Source: Odoribacter sp.
GTDB taxonomy: Bacteria > Bacteroidota > Bacteroidia > Bacteroidales > Muribaculaceae
Direction of reading: 5' to 3'
Assembly: GCA_023663145.1 (NCBI GenBank)
Contig: JAMPHZ010000011.1
Coordinates: 1 to 64,000 of the forward strand
DNA: 64,000 nucleotides
Shown here: positions 8,602-17,639 of the stretch, piece by piece
Numbering within the stretch: position 1 is the stretch's first letter
How the letters are laid out: every line of letters begins with the position of its first letter
Made by a program: the position numbers and the translations under genes
Notes under the pieces: generated by a model
The model's input: the letters and a program-made list of their open reading frames with translations, nothing else
Databases searched by the model: none
What the model was told of the DNA's origin: nothing

Positions 8602-8647
8602 TTTTTTAAAGATAACACCACGCGGCAGATGCATAAATGATAAATGT

Positions 8648-8706
8648 AAAATAGACATCACCGCTGTACGTACCTTTCGGTGTTGTACAGCGGTGATGTC
8701 TATTTT
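8648..8706 (-). terminator. long-stem terminator downstream of mltG
   Basis: A perfect 22-bp inverted repeat (8648-8669 with 8685-8706) encloses a 15-nt loop. The stem base is AAAATAGA/TCTATTTT, so on the minus strand the hairpin ends in TTTT after the mltG stop at 8719. It separates mltG from the rplM promoter. Confidence 0.8.
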
Positions 8707-8718
8707 GCTCAACCTTGA

Positions 8719-9738
8719 TCAGCGGCGTATGCCGCGGCGATTGAGTTGTGCCTGATAGCGCTTTGCATTTTTCTTATGGGTGGTGTAGTCTACTGCGAAG
8801 TTATGCCGCCCAGAGAAGTCTTCCTTGGCACACATGTATATATAATTGTGATCGGGTGCGTCGAGTACGGCGTCAATAGTTGACTTGCGGGGAATGCGGA
8901 TAGGACCGGGCGGAAGCCCTGTGTTACGGTAGGTGTTGTAGGGGGAGTCGGTTCTCAAATGAGCACCTGTGATGCGTCGCAGGGAGAAGTCTCCTACTGC
9001 AAATTTCACGGTGGGGTCGGCCTGCAGTTTCATCCCCTTGTCAAGACGGTTCATGTACAGACGCGCTATCATGGGGTGCTCGTCTGATTTGTTGCTTTCT
9101 TCCTCGACTATAGAGGCTATGGTGGTTACTTCCACAGGTGATAATCCCAAGCGGGCGGCTTTGGCGAGTCGCTCCTCGTTCCAGAAATTGTCGCGCTCGG
9201 CCACAAGTTTTGAAATGACAGTTTCAGGAGAATCGGTCCAATAGAATTCGTAAGTGTCTGGGACAAAAGCTGCTGCAAATTCTTCGGGTTTCCCATATTT
9301 TTCGTCGGAAGCGAGCAGTCTTGTGAGAGCCTCCTTGAATTCAGATGGAGATGCTTCTATCTTTGAGCCAAGACGCTTTGTCAAGTCATCGAGAGTACGC
9401 ATATTGTTAAGGGTGACTCTTACAGGTGTCTGTTGTCCCTTTGATATGTCATTTGCAGTGCGCAGTGCACTTGTCCCCGGCTCAATCAGATATGACCCGT
9501 GGGCAATCATGGGATCTCCGGAGGCCAAGGCCCACAGCCGGTATACAAGCGAACCGTAATTGTCGCCAAGGCGGCAGGTCAGTGAGTCTTTTACGTCACT
9601 CTTTGATGCACCCTTGGGGATATTGACCCTCACGGCGACCTCTTTGTCGAAGCGGGCCGACATAATGGTCAGTGCTGTTATTCCTACCACGGCTATGATA
9701 GCGAAGACTATAGATAGCCATACGGTTTTCTTTTTCAT
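8719..9738 (-). CDS. mltG: endolytic murein transglycosylase MltG
   Basis: MltG cleaves nascent glycan strands and is thought to set peptidoglycan chain length at the inner membrane. The 339-residue protein starts MKKKTVWLS with one N-terminal membrane helix, then a LysM-like region and the YceG catalytic domain. The catalytic glutamate lies in the motif SIVEEESNKSDEHPMIARLY; LQADPTVKFAVG and SPYNTYRNTGLPPGPI are also diagnostic. An ATG 10 codons upstream (9768) lies at the -7 box and is rejected as the start. It is monocistronic and ends at the terminator 8648-8706. Confidence 0.94.
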   Translation of the reverse strand: MKKKTVWLSIVFAIIAVVGITALTIMSARFDKEVAVRVNIPKGASKSDVKDSLTCRLGDNYGSLVYRLWALASGDPMIAHGSYLIEPGTSALRTANDISKGQQTPVRVTLNNMRTLDDLTKRLGSKIEASPSEFKEALTRLLASDEKYGKPEEFAAAFVPDTYEFYWTDSPETVISKLVAERDNFWNEERLAKAARLGLSPVEVTTIASIVEEESNKSDEHPMIARLYMNRLDKGMKLQADPTVKFAVGDFSLRRITGAHLRTDSPYNTYRNTGLPPGPIRIPRKSTIDAVLDAPDHNYIYMCAKEDFSGRHNFAVDYTTHKKNAKRYQAQLNRRGIRR

Positions 9739-9755
9739 AACTGTATAATTTTTCT

Positions 9756-9764
9756 GCAAAGATA
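9756..9764 (-). promoter_or_regulatory. -7 box of mltG promoter
   Basis: TATCTTTGC on the minus strand, 17 nt upstream of the mltG ATG. No well-placed TTG was found. Confidence 0.55.
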
Positions 9765-9830
9765 ACAATTTATCGCCAATGAAAGTTGGATATTGTTATC
9801 AGACTGATATGTTATCTCAAATTTTTTATG

Positions 9831-9839
9831 TACTTTTGC
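9831..9839 (+). promoter_or_regulatory. -7 box of the DUF2027/Smr operon
   Basis: TACTTTTGC lies 14 nt upstream of the ATG at 9854. Because it lies downstream of an in-frame ATG at 9779, it argues for the 9854 start. Confidence 0.6.
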
Positions 9840-9853
9840 ATAAAAAAGAAGTA

Positions 9854-10942
9854 ATGCAGGCAAAGGTTGGAGATACAGTGCGCTTCCTGAACAGTGTGGG
9901 GGGCGGGAAAGTAACAAGAGTAGAAGGTCAAATAGCATATGTCGACGAAGACGGGTTTGAAACGCCTGTGTTGCTGCGCGAATGCGTGGTTGTGGCCCAG
10001 GGTGATTCTTTTTATAAAGTAGAGAAAAAAATGCCCTCTCCGGCGGCGGTTCCTGCTACTGCCACGCCAAAGAAACATGATTCGCCTTCAGTAACTTCTG
10101 CATTGCCACCTGTAGTTGAGACGCCTGAGGGTGAGAAACTCAACATAGTGCTTGGTTTTGAGCCGGCAGATTCGCGTCGTCTTAGCGAGACCACGTTCGA
10201 TGCTTACCTGGTTAACGATTCAAACTACGCTCTTTGGATCATTGTGGCCACACGTGATTCTTCAGAAAAATGGGAAGTGCGTTATCGGGGTCTTGTTGAG
10301 GCTCAGATGCAGGAATTTTTATTCGAACTGACTACGACCGATCTTCCCGGTATCAAGAGAATCGCAGTGCAGGCATTGCCGTTTAAAATTTCCGCTCCGT
10401 ACGTGTTGAAGCAGCCTGTGGCCTATGAACAGCGCCTTGACACAACGAAATTCGCGAGACTGCATTGTTTTGTTGAGAACCCTTACTTTGACTCCAAGGT
10501 CCTTGCCCTCGATATTGTAAAAGATGACAGAGTGCAGGGCCGTATAAAAACTGTAGATGCTGATGAACTTGCACGAGGTCTTCGTGAGAAACAGACGATT
10601 GATCGCCGTGCGCCCCGAAAGGTGTTTAGGAAAACCGATGTAGACCCCTCACAACCGCTTGAAATAGATCTGCATGCTTCCGAGCTCCTTGATACGACAG
10701 CCGGGCTTTCAAAGGCTGACATACTCAACTATCAGGTTGACACATTCCGTCGCGTGATGGATGAGAATCTGCGTTATCCGGGCCGTGAGATAATTTTTAT
10801 CCACGGTAAGGGAGAAGGTGTCCTGCGTCAGGCTTTGATGAAAGAACTTAATCATCGTTACAAAGGCCATGATGTGAGCGACGCATCATTCAGAGAATAT
10901 GGATTTGGCGCTACTAAGGTAGTTATACGGCGAGTTAAATGA
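9854..10942 (+). CDS. DUF2027 and Smr domain protein
   Basis: A 362-residue protein typical of Bacteroidetes. The N-terminus MQAKVGDTVRFLNSVGGGKVTR opens a small beta-barrel, and the middle matches DUF2027. The last 90 residues are an Smr domain with EIDLHASELL (the LDLH-like motif) and IIFIHGKGEGVLR (HGxGxG). Smr domains in MutS2 and relatives act as nucleases on branched DNA or on stalled-ribosome mRNA; which applies here is unknown. The Smr domain is free-standing from MutS2. The last 4 bp (ATGA) overlap the next gene, so the two are probably translationally coupled. Confidence 0.88.
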   Translation: MQAKVGDTVRFLNSVGGGKVTRVEGQIAYVDEDGFETPVLLRECVVVAQGDSFYKVEKKMPSPAAVPATATPKKHDSPSVTSALPPVVETPEGEKLNIVLGFEPADSRRLSETTFDAYLVNDSNYALWIIVATRDSSEKWEVRYRGLVEAQMQEFLFELTTTDLPGIKRIAVQALPFKISAPYVLKQPVAYEQRLDTTKFARLHCFVENPYFDSKVLALDIVKDDRVQGRIKTVDADELARGLREKQTIDRRAPRKVFRKTDVDPSQPLEIDLHASELLDTTAGLSKADILNYQVDTFRRVMDENLRYPGREIIFIHGKGEGVLRQALMKELNHRYKGHDVSDASFREYGFGATKVVIRRVK

Positions 10943-11709
10943 TTGTAGTTTTCTCCGGCACGGGTAATAGCCTGTTTGTGGCCCGCAGGCTCGCCTCGCA
11001 GGCTTGCCTTAAAGACCGCCTTGTACAATATCCCGATATTGTACAGCCTGATCCCGGTGAGCCAGTCATATGGGTGTTCCCGGTGTATTCATGGGGCGTG
11101 CCTCCGGTGGTTGTGGAGTGGATTGGGAAATGGCAGCCGGTGCTAAATGATTCGGGGCTTCATTATGCTGTTATGACATGCGGTGATGACTGTGGCCTTA
11201 CGGCTCGTCAATGGCGGCGCATGATTGAGAAGTCAGGTTGTACTGCAAGGGCTGCCTTCTCGGTGCAGATGCCCAATACATATGTACTGATGAAAGGATT
11301 TGATACCGATTCCAATGAAGTTGCAGAGTCCAAGATCGCGGCATCTGAGTCCCGGGTGAATTTTATCGCAGGGCAGATAGGCCACGACCTGGCTGAGGGA
11401 GATCATACTGTTCATGGCAGTTGGGCGTGGGTGAAATCGGCAATAGTGTATCCATGGTTCAAACGGTTTGCCATGTCACCGGAACCTTTCCGCTATGGAG
11501 AAGATTGTGTGGGCTGTTCCATATGTGCCCGTGCGTGCCCTCTTGGTAATATAACGATGTGTGATAGACGCCCGCATTGGGGTGATCATTGCGCTTTATG
11601 TCTGCGATGTTTCCATATATGCCCGCGTAGAGCTGTGGCATATGGTAAGGCTACACGAGGTAAATCCCGTTATACATCGATGCTTTGGCAATTCAATGTA
11701 AAGGATTGA
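10939..11709 (+). CDS. EFR1-type flavodoxin/4Fe-4S ferredoxin
   Basis: The 256-residue protein joins an N-terminal flavodoxin-like fold (FSGTGNSLFVARRL is the FMN phosphate loop) to two 4Fe-4S motifs near the C-terminus, CVGCSICARACP and CALCLRCFHICP. It matches the EFR1 family of anaerobes, presumed to carry electrons between ferredoxin and a partner oxidoreductase. No catalytic partner is adjacent. Its only operon neighbour is the DUF2027/Smr gene, which it overlaps by 4 bp. The redox partner is unknown. Confidence 0.87.
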   Translation: MIVVFSGTGNSLFVARRLASQACLKDRLVQYPDIVQPDPGEPVIWVFPVYSWGVPPVVVEWIGKWQPVLNDSGLHYAVMTCGDDCGLTARQWRRMIEKSGCTARAAFSVQMPNTYVLMKGFDTDSNEVAESKIAASESRVNFIAGQIGHDLAEGDHTVHGSWAWVKSAIVYPWFKRFAMSPEPFRYGEDCVGCSICARACPLGNITMCDRRPHWGDHCALCLRCFHICPRRAVAYGKATRGKSRYTSMLWQFNVKD

Positions 11710-11729
11710 GGGGCGGCAAAGAAGCGTGG

Positions 11730-12269
11730 TCAGAATGCTATGCCGAGTCTTACAACGGCTTTGTGCAGGGATGGAAAAGGTAAACTTCTGGTTTCAGTGA
11801 TCACGTTGCGTCGCTCCACAAATTCATAGCCTGCAATGAGATAGCTGCGGAATTTGGAACCCGATGCCAGGTTGAATCCTATGCAAAGGTGACCGTATGC
11901 GGTAGTCTGTGATATGTTGTCGGGCAGATAGTTGAGCGCCGCACCACCTCGTATGTCAAGAAAAACGAGGTTTGAAACTTTAGGCAACGATGGTTGGAAT
12001 ATAATGAACAACGGGTACGTGCGGCATGAATTGCTTACCATGATGTCTGCTCCTACGCCTGCACCCAAAAACTTTATCCAACCACGGCGCATGCCGAAAG
12101 CCGCGTTAAAATCAATAGACGACATGTCGTTGCCGCTCATGTCTATAGCGCTGCCAAATTCCGCACCCCATGTGAACTTTATTTTTTCATTCTCATGAGA
12201 TACCGTCGGGCTGGCAGCATATGCTCCCATTGCAATCATCAGCATCAAGGCTGAAATCAGTCGGCGCAT
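11730..12269 (-). CDS. small outer-membrane beta-barrel protein, unknown function
   Basis: From the ATG at 12269 the protein is 179 residues with a signal peptide (MRRLISALMLMIAMGAYA, cut before the ASPTVSHE region). The mature part has alternating hydrophobic strands and ends in LGIAF, an aromatic C-terminus typical of Omp insertion signals. The family is not recognised; Bacteroidales carry many such barrels. An ATG at 12296 would add nine residues but breaks the signal peptide. It overlaps the 3' end of prmA by 13 bp and is probably cotranscribed with it. Confidence 0.7.
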   Translation of the reverse strand: MRRLISALMLMIAMGAYAASPTVSHENEKIKFTWGAEFGSAIDMSGNDMSSIDFNAAFGMRRGWIKFLGAGVGADIMVSNSCRTYPLFIIFQPSLPKVSNLVFLDIRGGAALNYLPDNISQTTAYGHLCIGFNLASGSKFRSYLIAGYEFVERRNVITETRSLPFPSLHKAVVRLGIAF

Positions 12270-13129
12270 GGGCGGTGAAGTTTGAGGCATGCCCAATGGT
12301 CACGCTCGGTGAAAGAGTCTGCAATAATTCCGGCAGCTTCGGCAGCTTCGGTTACAACAGGTATATCATCAGTGTAAAAACCGCTTAGCAGCATGATGCC
12401 GCCATGCTTCAGATGTGAGGCATATGCCGATATGTCGGCGGTAATTACATTGCGGTTGATATTGGCTAAAAAAATATCGGCAGGCTTTACATCGTCAAGT
12501 GCCGAGGCATCCCCATTGATCAAGGTGATTTCAGAATGGTTGTTAAGGGCCACATTCTCAATCGCATTCGCGTAAGCAAACGGATCAATCTCAATGCCTG
12601 TCACCGGGTGGGCTCCCTTTATGGCTGAGAGAATTGCCAGAATGGCAGATCCTGTACCCATGTCAATGACTGATTTCTGTTCGAGCTCCATATCGAGCAG
12701 CTGAGAAAGGATCAGAGATGTCGTGGCGTGGTGTCCGGTGCCGAATGCCATTTTGGGATCAATCACTATATCGTATTCAGCTACAGGGACGTCAGTGTGG
12801 AACGAGCTGTGTACCACGCACCTGTTTCCTACTACAATTGGTTTGAAATAATTCTTTTCCCATTCCTCATTCCAATCGCGCCCTTCAACCAAGGATGTTT
12901 CAGCTGCAAGAGTGCAGCCGTTAAATGGAAATTCCTCAAGCACTTCCTTGAAGTTATTGCTGTCAAAACTCTCCGCGGGGCAATATGCCGTCAGGCTTCC
13001 GTTGGTTGCATCGGGTACAAAACTTTCAAAACCGATGTCGCCAAGAAGACCCGCCAGAAGGTCGGTGGCATCATCTCCGGGGTAGGGCGTTAATTCTATC
13101 CGTGCTTCGATATAGTCGTTCATAGCCAT
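12257..13129 (-). CDS. prmA: ribosomal protein L11 methyltransferase
   Basis: PrmA trimethylates lysines and the N-terminus of ribosomal protein L11 using SAM. The substrate-binding N-terminal domain precedes the methyltransferase core with DPKMAFGTGHHATTSL, then VIDMGTGSAILAILSA (SAM motif I) and the acidic residue in GIEIDPFAY. The frame is open upstream to 13204, but the promoter box lies at 13141-13149, so the start is 13129 (or the Met at 13123). The 3' end overlaps the barrel gene. Confidence 0.92.
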   Translation of the reverse strand: MAMNDYIEARIELTPYPGDDATDLLAGLLGDIGFESFVPDATNGSLTAYCPAESFDSNNFKEVLEEFPFNGCTLAAETSLVEGRDWNEEWEKNYFKPIVVGNRCVVHSSFHTDVPVAEYDIVIDPKMAFGTGHHATTSLILSQLLDMELEQKSVIDMGTGSAILAILSAIKGAHPVTGIEIDPFAYANAIENVALNNHSEITLINGDASALDDVKPADIFLANINRNVITADISAYASHLKHGGIMLLSGFYTDDIPVVTEAAEAAGIIADSFTERDHWACLKLHRPCAD

Positions 13130-13140
13130 TCCAATTTTTC

Positions 13141-13170
13141 GCAAAGTTAAGCAAAAAAATGTAAAGACAA
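13141..13170 (-). promoter_or_regulatory. prmA promoter
   Basis: On the minus strand TTG (13170-13168), 18 bp, TAACTTTGC (13149-13141), 11 nt before the ATG at 13129. It excludes the longer upstream start. Confidence 0.65.
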
Positions 13171-13209
13171 TGGTCAAGTGTTGAAAAACGCCGAAAAACG
13201 CCATGGAAC

Positions 13210-13241
13210 TTGGTATTGTGATGCAAAATTAGTAACTTTGC
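13210..13241 (+). promoter_or_regulatory. guaA promoter
   Basis: TTG (13210-13212), 20 bp, TAACTTTGC (13233-13241), then 26 nt to the guaA ATG. It is back-to-back with the prmA promoter, 39 bp away. Confidence 0.8.
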
Positions 13242-13267
13242 ACGCATATCAGACTATAAAGTAATAT

Positions 13268-14791
13268 ATGCCCCGGAAAATAATTATCCTCGACTTCGGC
13301 TCGCAGACCACCCAGCTTATCGGCCGGCGCGTACGTGAGCTAAACACTTACTGTGAAATAGTGCCCTATAACAAATATCCCGCCGATGACAGCGATGTTA
13401 TCGGCGTCATTGTATCGGGCAGCCCGTTCTCGGTTTACGATGAAAAGGCTTTCAAGACCATGCTTGAACCTATTGCCAACCGCCATCCCTTATTGGGAAT
13501 ATGTTACGGTGCACAACTGATGGCATATCAGAACGGCGGTGTGGTGGAGAGCGCGCCCTCGCGTGAATATGGGCGTGCTATACTTGAGTTTGTTGACCAG
13601 ACCGACCCTCTTTTAAAAGACATTTCTGCAGGAGAAACCGTGTGGATGAGCCATGGTGATACAATTACATCGCTACCGCAGGGATTCAGAATAATAGCTT
13701 CTACCGATAGCGTAGCCTGTGCGGCTTTCCGTGTGGAGGATCGTCAGATGTGGGGAGTCCAGTTCCATCCTGAGGTTTTCCACTCATCCTGCGGCACAGC
13801 ATTATTGCGTAATTTTGTCAATAATATCTGTGGCTCGCACGGTGATTGGAGCGCTGAGAACTATATTGAATCAACCGTTGCTGCACTTAAGGAGCAGCTT
13901 GGTGATGACAAGGTGGTGCTCGGCCTGAGCGGAGGAGTGGATTCGTCAGTGGCTGCGGTTTTGGTAAATAAGGCCATAGGAGATCGCCTCACGTGTATCT
14001 TTGTGGATCATGGGATGTTACGTAAAGATGAGTTCCGCAAGGTGCTTGACGATTACCGATGCCTTGGGCTTAATGTTAAAGGGGTGGATGCCTCGTCTGA
14101 GTTTTTCGAACAACTCGCAGGAGTGACTGATCCAGAGCGCAAGCGCAAGATTATAGGTAAAGGATTTATTGATGTTTTTGACAGGGAGGCCCGCAAGATC
14201 AATGGGGTAAAATGGCTCGCGCAAGGTACCATTTATCCTGACCGCATAGAGTCTCTGTCAATCACCGGCACTACGATAAAGAGTCACCACAATGTGGGTG
14301 GACTCCCCGAGAAAATGAATCTGAAGTTATGTGAACCACTTCAGTGGCTTTTCAAAGATGAGGTGCGTGCTGTTGGGCGAGCCTTGGGAATGCCTGACCA
14401 TCTTATCAAAAGGCATCCTTTCCCCGGACCCGGTCTTGCGGTAAGAATACTTGGAGATATTACTCCCGAGAAAGTGCGTATTCTTCAAGAGGCCGATGAT
14501 ATTTTTATCAGTGGACTTATTGACAACGGGTTGTATGACGGGGTATGGCAAGCCGGAGTTATACTCCTGCCTGTTCAAAGTGTGGGAGTTATGGGCGATG
14601 AACGCACCTATGAGAACGCTGTTGCGTTACGGGCTGTGACATCCACCGATGCCATGACAGCTGATTGGGCCCGTCTCCCATATGATTTCCTCGCCAAGGT
14701 ATCGAACGATATTATAAACAAGGTGCGGGGAGTCAACCGCGTCACATATGACATCTCATCAAAACCGCCGGCAACTATCGAGTGGGAATGA
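13268..14791 (+). CDS. guaA: GMP synthase (glutamine-hydrolysing)
   Basis: Converts XMP to GMP with ATP and glutamine. The class I amidotransferase domain has the nucleophile C79 in [10 protein letters not shown] and the H167/E169 pair in FHPEV. The ATP pyrophosphatase domain carries the P-loop SGGVDS (221-226), and the C-terminal dimerisation domain ends [18 protein letters not shown], the invariant GuaA tail. Its 507 residues are a normal length. No xanthine riboswitch or PurR-like site was recognised upstream. A lipoprotein gene follows 26 bp downstream. Confidence 0.97.
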   Translation: MPRKIIILDFGSQTTQLIGRRVRELNTYCEIVPYNKYPADDSDVIGVIVSGSPFSVYDEKAFKTMLEPIANRHPLLGICYGAQLMAYQNGGVVESAPSREYGRAILEFVDQTDPLLKDISAGETVWMSHGDTITSLPQGFRIIASTDSVACAAFRVEDRQMWGVQFHPEVFHSSCGTALLRNFVNNICGSHGDWSAENYIESTVAALKEQLGDDKVVLGLSGGVDSSVAAVLVNKAIGDRLTCIFVDHGMLRKDEFRKVLDDYRCLGLNVKGVDASSEFFEQLAGVTDPERKRKIIGKGFIDVFDREARKINGVKWLAQGTIYPDRIESLSITGTTIKSHHNVGGLPEKMNLKLCEPLQWLFKDEVRAVGRALGMPDHLIKRHPFPGPGLAVRILGDITPEKVRILQEADDIFISGLIDNGLYDGVWQAGVILLPVQSVGVMGDERTYENAVALRAVTSTDAMTADWARLPYDFLAKVSNDIINKVRGVNRVTYDISSKPPATIEWE

Positions 14792-14817
14792 TGAGCCTTA
14801 AATTAAATCTTAAGATT

Positions 14818-15687
14818 ATGAAATTCTTTACCTCTCTTCTCATTTTAGCGGCTTTTCAAACAGCATTGAGCGGATGTTCCGGTGATGAACCATCAGGTGG
14901 TGAGTCGCCGGCGCCTCCGGCCGCAAGAATATCTTCAATTGATATTTTCAATGATAACACTCTTGATACAGGGCGCAGGGTATACGTATATGACAGCCGT
15001 GAACGCCTGAAGAGCGTTACCGAAACATATACAAGCGGAGCCGGCTCGATTTCGTGCAATTATCTTTATCCTGATGATAATCACATCACTATCTCAACTG
15101 TAGATGATGCCGGCAACGGGCAAAGGGCAGTTTATGAAGAAACTGCAACGCTGTCGGGCGGCCTTGTCCGTTCGATTTCCGGAGTCATGACAACATATGT
15201 GAACGGTGAATTGAAGCGTAAGGTTAATTATATGTTCTCTTACGAATATGATAACCGCGGAAGGCTTACATCCATTGCCCGTTCCCAATGGGACGGAATT
15301 CATGATACGCAGGATAACCCATGGCGATGGGTTGACTCTCTTGTATGGGATGGCGATCGGCTTTTGGAGTACACTGATTGTAACGGATCGTCAAGGCCGG
15401 TATATACCTACACCTATACTTATCTTGATAAGAAAATAGATTGTCAGGTCGTGGTGCCGTTTACCTACCATGCGCAGTATGATGCATTGTTTCAGGTAGG
15501 TTGCTTCGGTGTGCAGCCACCTTATGCGGTTGATAGCCGAGCGCGTCGCGGGATCATAGGAGAGGAAACTGTCAGGCGATATTCATATACTATCGAAGAC
15601 GGTGTCGCTACAGGTTTTCAGACTACAATCAACTATGGCACACCTTATAAGTATACAATAACTGCCATGGTAAGCTACATTAAGTAA
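14818..15687 (+). CDS. predicted lipoprotein, DUF4595-like
   Basis: From the ATG at 14818 the 289-residue protein begins with a lipoprotein signal, MKFFTSLLILAAFQTALSGC, with lipobox LSGC. The mature protein has repeated short motifs such as YVYDSRERLKSVT, FSYEYDNRGRLTSIA and LVWDGDRLLEY, giving an RHS/YD-like beta-strand pattern seen in Bacteroidetes DUF4595 lipoproteins. The function is unknown; a surface or periplasmic location is inferred. A start 12 codons upstream would overlap the guaA end. It is probably cotranscribed with guaA. Confidence 0.75.
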   Translation: MKFFTSLLILAAFQTALSGCSGDEPSGGESPAPPAARISSIDIFNDNTLDTGRRVYVYDSRERLKSVTETYTSGAGSISCNYLYPDDNHITISTVDDAGNGQRAVYEETATLSGGLVRSISGVMTTYVNGELKRKVNYMFSYEYDNRGRLTSIARSQWDGIHDTQDNPWRWVDSLVWDGDRLLEYTDCNGSSRPVYTYTYTYLDKKIDCQVVVPFTYHAQYDALFQVGCFGVQPPYAVDSRARRGIIGEETVRRYSYTIEDGVATGFQTTINYGTPYKYTITAMVSYIK

Positions 15688-15803
15688 ATTTCACATATAA
15701 ATGATAAAAAAGATAGTCATCTATCTTCAAAAATTGTAAAAAAATACCGAACTTTGCATCTGTATTTTCTGACTCAATTAAAGCAACATAACCCACAGAA
15801 TAA

Positions 15804-17441
15804 ATGAAAAAGAGTCCTCTGCAGAAAGCCCGCGCGGCTTATCAGCCAAAACTCCCCATCGTGCTCACCGGCGCCGTAAAGGCCGTCGAGGGCAAGCCCA
15901 CCAACTCGGTGGCTAATCAGGAAGAAATCAAACAACTGTTTCCCAACACCTACGGTCTCCCTGAACTTAGGTTCGAGAAGAACAATACCCCTGCTGCCGG
16001 TCGTCCCATAAATGTGGGCGTAATCCTGTCAGGTGGTCAGGCTCCCGGCGGTCACAATGTGATCAGCGGTCTGTTTGACGGTATCAAGAAAATCCACCGC
16101 GACAGCCGTCTGTTCGGTTTCCTCATGGGCCCCGGCGGTCTTGTCGACCATAAGTACATAGAGCTTACTTCAGCTATTATTGATGAATACCGCAATACCG
16201 GTGGTTTTGACATAATCGGCTCAGGACGTACTAAGCTCGAGACAAAAGAGCAGTTCGATAAAGGTCTCGAAATCATCAAGGAGCTTGACATCAAGGCCAT
16301 CGTAATCATTGGTGGCGATGATTCAAACACCAACGCCGCTGTGCTCGCTGAGTATTACAAGAGCATCAACGCCGGTGTGCAGGTGATCGGTTGTCCCAAA
16401 ACTATTGACGGTGACCTCAAGAATGAATGTATCGAAACCTCGTTCGGTTTTGATACCGCAACCAAGGTTTATTCCGAAGTTATCGGTAACATTCAGCGTG
16501 ACTGCAACTCCGCTAAGAAATACTGGCATTTTATCAAGCTTATGGGTCGTTCAGCAAGCCATATCGCTCTCGAATGCGCTCTCCAGACCCAACCTAACGT
16601 GTGCATTATCTCTGAAGAAGTCGAAGCTAAGAATATGACCCTTCAGGATGTGGTTAACTATATCGCCGACATTGTGGCCGCTCGTGCAAAATATGGCAAT
16701 AACTTCGGCACAGTCCTCATTCCCGAGGGTCTGATTGAGTTTATTCCAGCTATCAAAAAGCTCATTGCCGAACTCAACAATGTGCTCGCTACCGAAGAAG
16801 CCGCTGCTGTTGCTGCTGAAAATATCGAAGACTACATCAAGAGCCATATCAGCGCCGAGAATGCAGCCACTCTGGCTTCCCTGCCTGCTAATGTAGCCCG
16901 TCAGCTTATGCTTGACCGTGATCCTCACGGAAATGTGCAGGTCTCGCTGATCGAAACAGAAAAACTTCTTAGCGAGATGGTCGCAGCCCGTCTCAAGACA
17001 ATGGCAACTGAAGGCTCCTACACAGGTAAGTTCTCACCCCTCCATCACTTCTTCGGCTACGAAGGCCGTTGCGCCGATCCCTCCAACTTCGACGCTGACT
17101 ATTGCTATGCTCTTGGCTTCAATGCCGCATGTCTGATGAATGCCGGAGTCACCGGTTACATGTCATCGATACGTAATCTTACCAAGCCCAGCGTGCAATG
17201 GGTTGCCGGCGGTATACCTATCACAATGATGATGAATATTGAGCACCGTAATGGAGCTGACAAACCTGTTATCCAGAAGGCACTTGTGAAACTTGACGGT
17301 AAGCCCTTCCTGAAATTTGCATCACAGCGTGATGACTGGGCTACGAACACATGTTATGTTTATCCCGGTCCCATCCAGTATTTCGGCCCCACTGAAGTGT
17401 GCGATCAGCCGTCGATGACTCTGCTTTACGAGCACAAATAA
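15804..17441 (+). CDS. pfp: pyrophosphate-dependent 6-phosphofructokinase
   Basis: Phosphorylates fructose 6-phosphate reversibly with PPi. The PPi-type signature is clear: GGQAPGGHN (77-85), GGDD (170-173; ATP-type enzymes have a Gly in place of the second Asp), PKTIDGDL (198-205) and KLMGRSASH. The 545-residue length is that of the long-type PFP found in plants and Bacteroidetes. It is monocistronic: a weak -7 box (GAACTTTGC, 15749-15757) is upstream and a strong terminator follows. Codon usage is biased towards C-ending codons compared with its neighbours, which suggests high expression. Confidence 0.95.
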   Translation: MKKSPLQKARAAYQPKLPIVLTGAVKAVEGKPTNSVANQEEIKQLFPNTYGLPELRFEKNNTPAAGRPINVGVILSGGQAPGGHNVISGLFDGIKKIHRDSRLFGFLMGPGGLVDHKYIELTSAIIDEYRNTGGFDIIGSGRTKLETKEQFDKGLEIIKELDIKAIVIIGGDDSNTNAAVLAEYYKSINAGVQVIGCPKTIDGDLKNECIETSFGFDTATKVYSEVIGNIQRDCNSAKKYWHFIKLMGRSASHIALECALQTQPNVCIISEEVEAKNMTLQDVVNYIADIVAARAKYGNNFGTVLIPEGLIEFIPAIKKLIAELNNVLATEEAAAVAAENIEDYIKSHISAENAATLASLPANVARQLMLDRDPHGNVQVSLIETEKLLSEMVAARLKTMATEGSYTGKFSPLHHFFGYEGRCADPSNFDADYCYALGFNAACLMNAGVTGYMSSIRNLTKPSVQWVAGGIPITMMMNIEHRNGADKPVIQKALVKLDGKPFLKFASQRDDWATNTCYVYPGPIQYFGPTEVCDQPSMTLLYEHK

Positions 17442-17466
17442 TAATATTTCCCGAATCTCAGCTTGC

Positions 17467-17512
17467 AAGGCCTGCCAGGGAGAGCAATAAAGCTCGCGGC
17501 AGGCCTTTTTTA
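17467..17512 (+). terminator. intrinsic terminator of pfp
   Basis: Arms AAGGCCTGCC (17467-17476) and GGCAGGCCTT (17498-17507) with an inner GAGC/GCTC helix, followed by a T-run to 17512. It lies 26 bp after the stop codon. Confidence 0.93.
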
Positions 17513-17585
17513 TGTCCTATAGCAAGCATGATACCGGAATACTAACTGCGATTGAGGATATTTTTTTATAAAATGAATTTTTTTC

Positions 17586-17617
17586 TTGCAAAACTAATTT
17601 TTTAGTTTTAACTTTGC
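17586..17617 (+). promoter_or_regulatory. promoter of the BlaI/M56 operon
   Basis: TTG (17586-17588), 20 bp, TAACTTTGC (17609-17617), 22 nt before the ATG. Two operator-like inverted repeats bracket the -7 box. Confidence 0.8.
17592..17607 (+). promoter_or_regulatory. BlaI-type operator, copy 1
   Basis: The inverted repeat AACTAA-TTTT-TTAGTT lies entirely in the spacer between the -33 and -7 elements. It shares the core ACTAA-N4-TTAGT with copy 2. A repressor bound here would block sigma-factor contact. Confidence 0.68.
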
Positions 17618-17624
17618 GCCAGCT

Positions 17625-17638
17625 ACTAAAAAATTAGT
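17625..17638 (+). promoter_or_regulatory. BlaI-type operator, copy 2
   Basis: The inverted repeat ACTAA-AAAA-TTAGT lies between the -7 box and the start codon of the regulator gene, covering the ribosome-binding region. It is the second copy of the ACTAA-N4-TTAGT core, 33 bp centre to centre from copy 1. Confidence 0.65.
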
Positions 17639-17639
17639 T

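Noticed and set aside
8473..8712. 79-residue minus-strand frame across the rplM promoter and leader
   Set aside because: It runs through the mltG terminator and the rplM promoter; the peptide has no plausible start signal and covers known regulatory DNA.
13123..13204. 81-bp N-terminal extension of PrmA
   Set aside because: The prmA promoter lies inside it, and the added residues are hydrophobic and unlike PrmA.
14018..14578. Minus-strand frames inside guaA
   Set aside because: They are shadows of a strong coding frame with complete GuaA motifs.
15711..15726. AGATAG-TCAT-CTATCT short repeat after the lipoprotein gene
   Set aside because: A 6-bp AU-rich stem with no T-run is not a convincing terminator.
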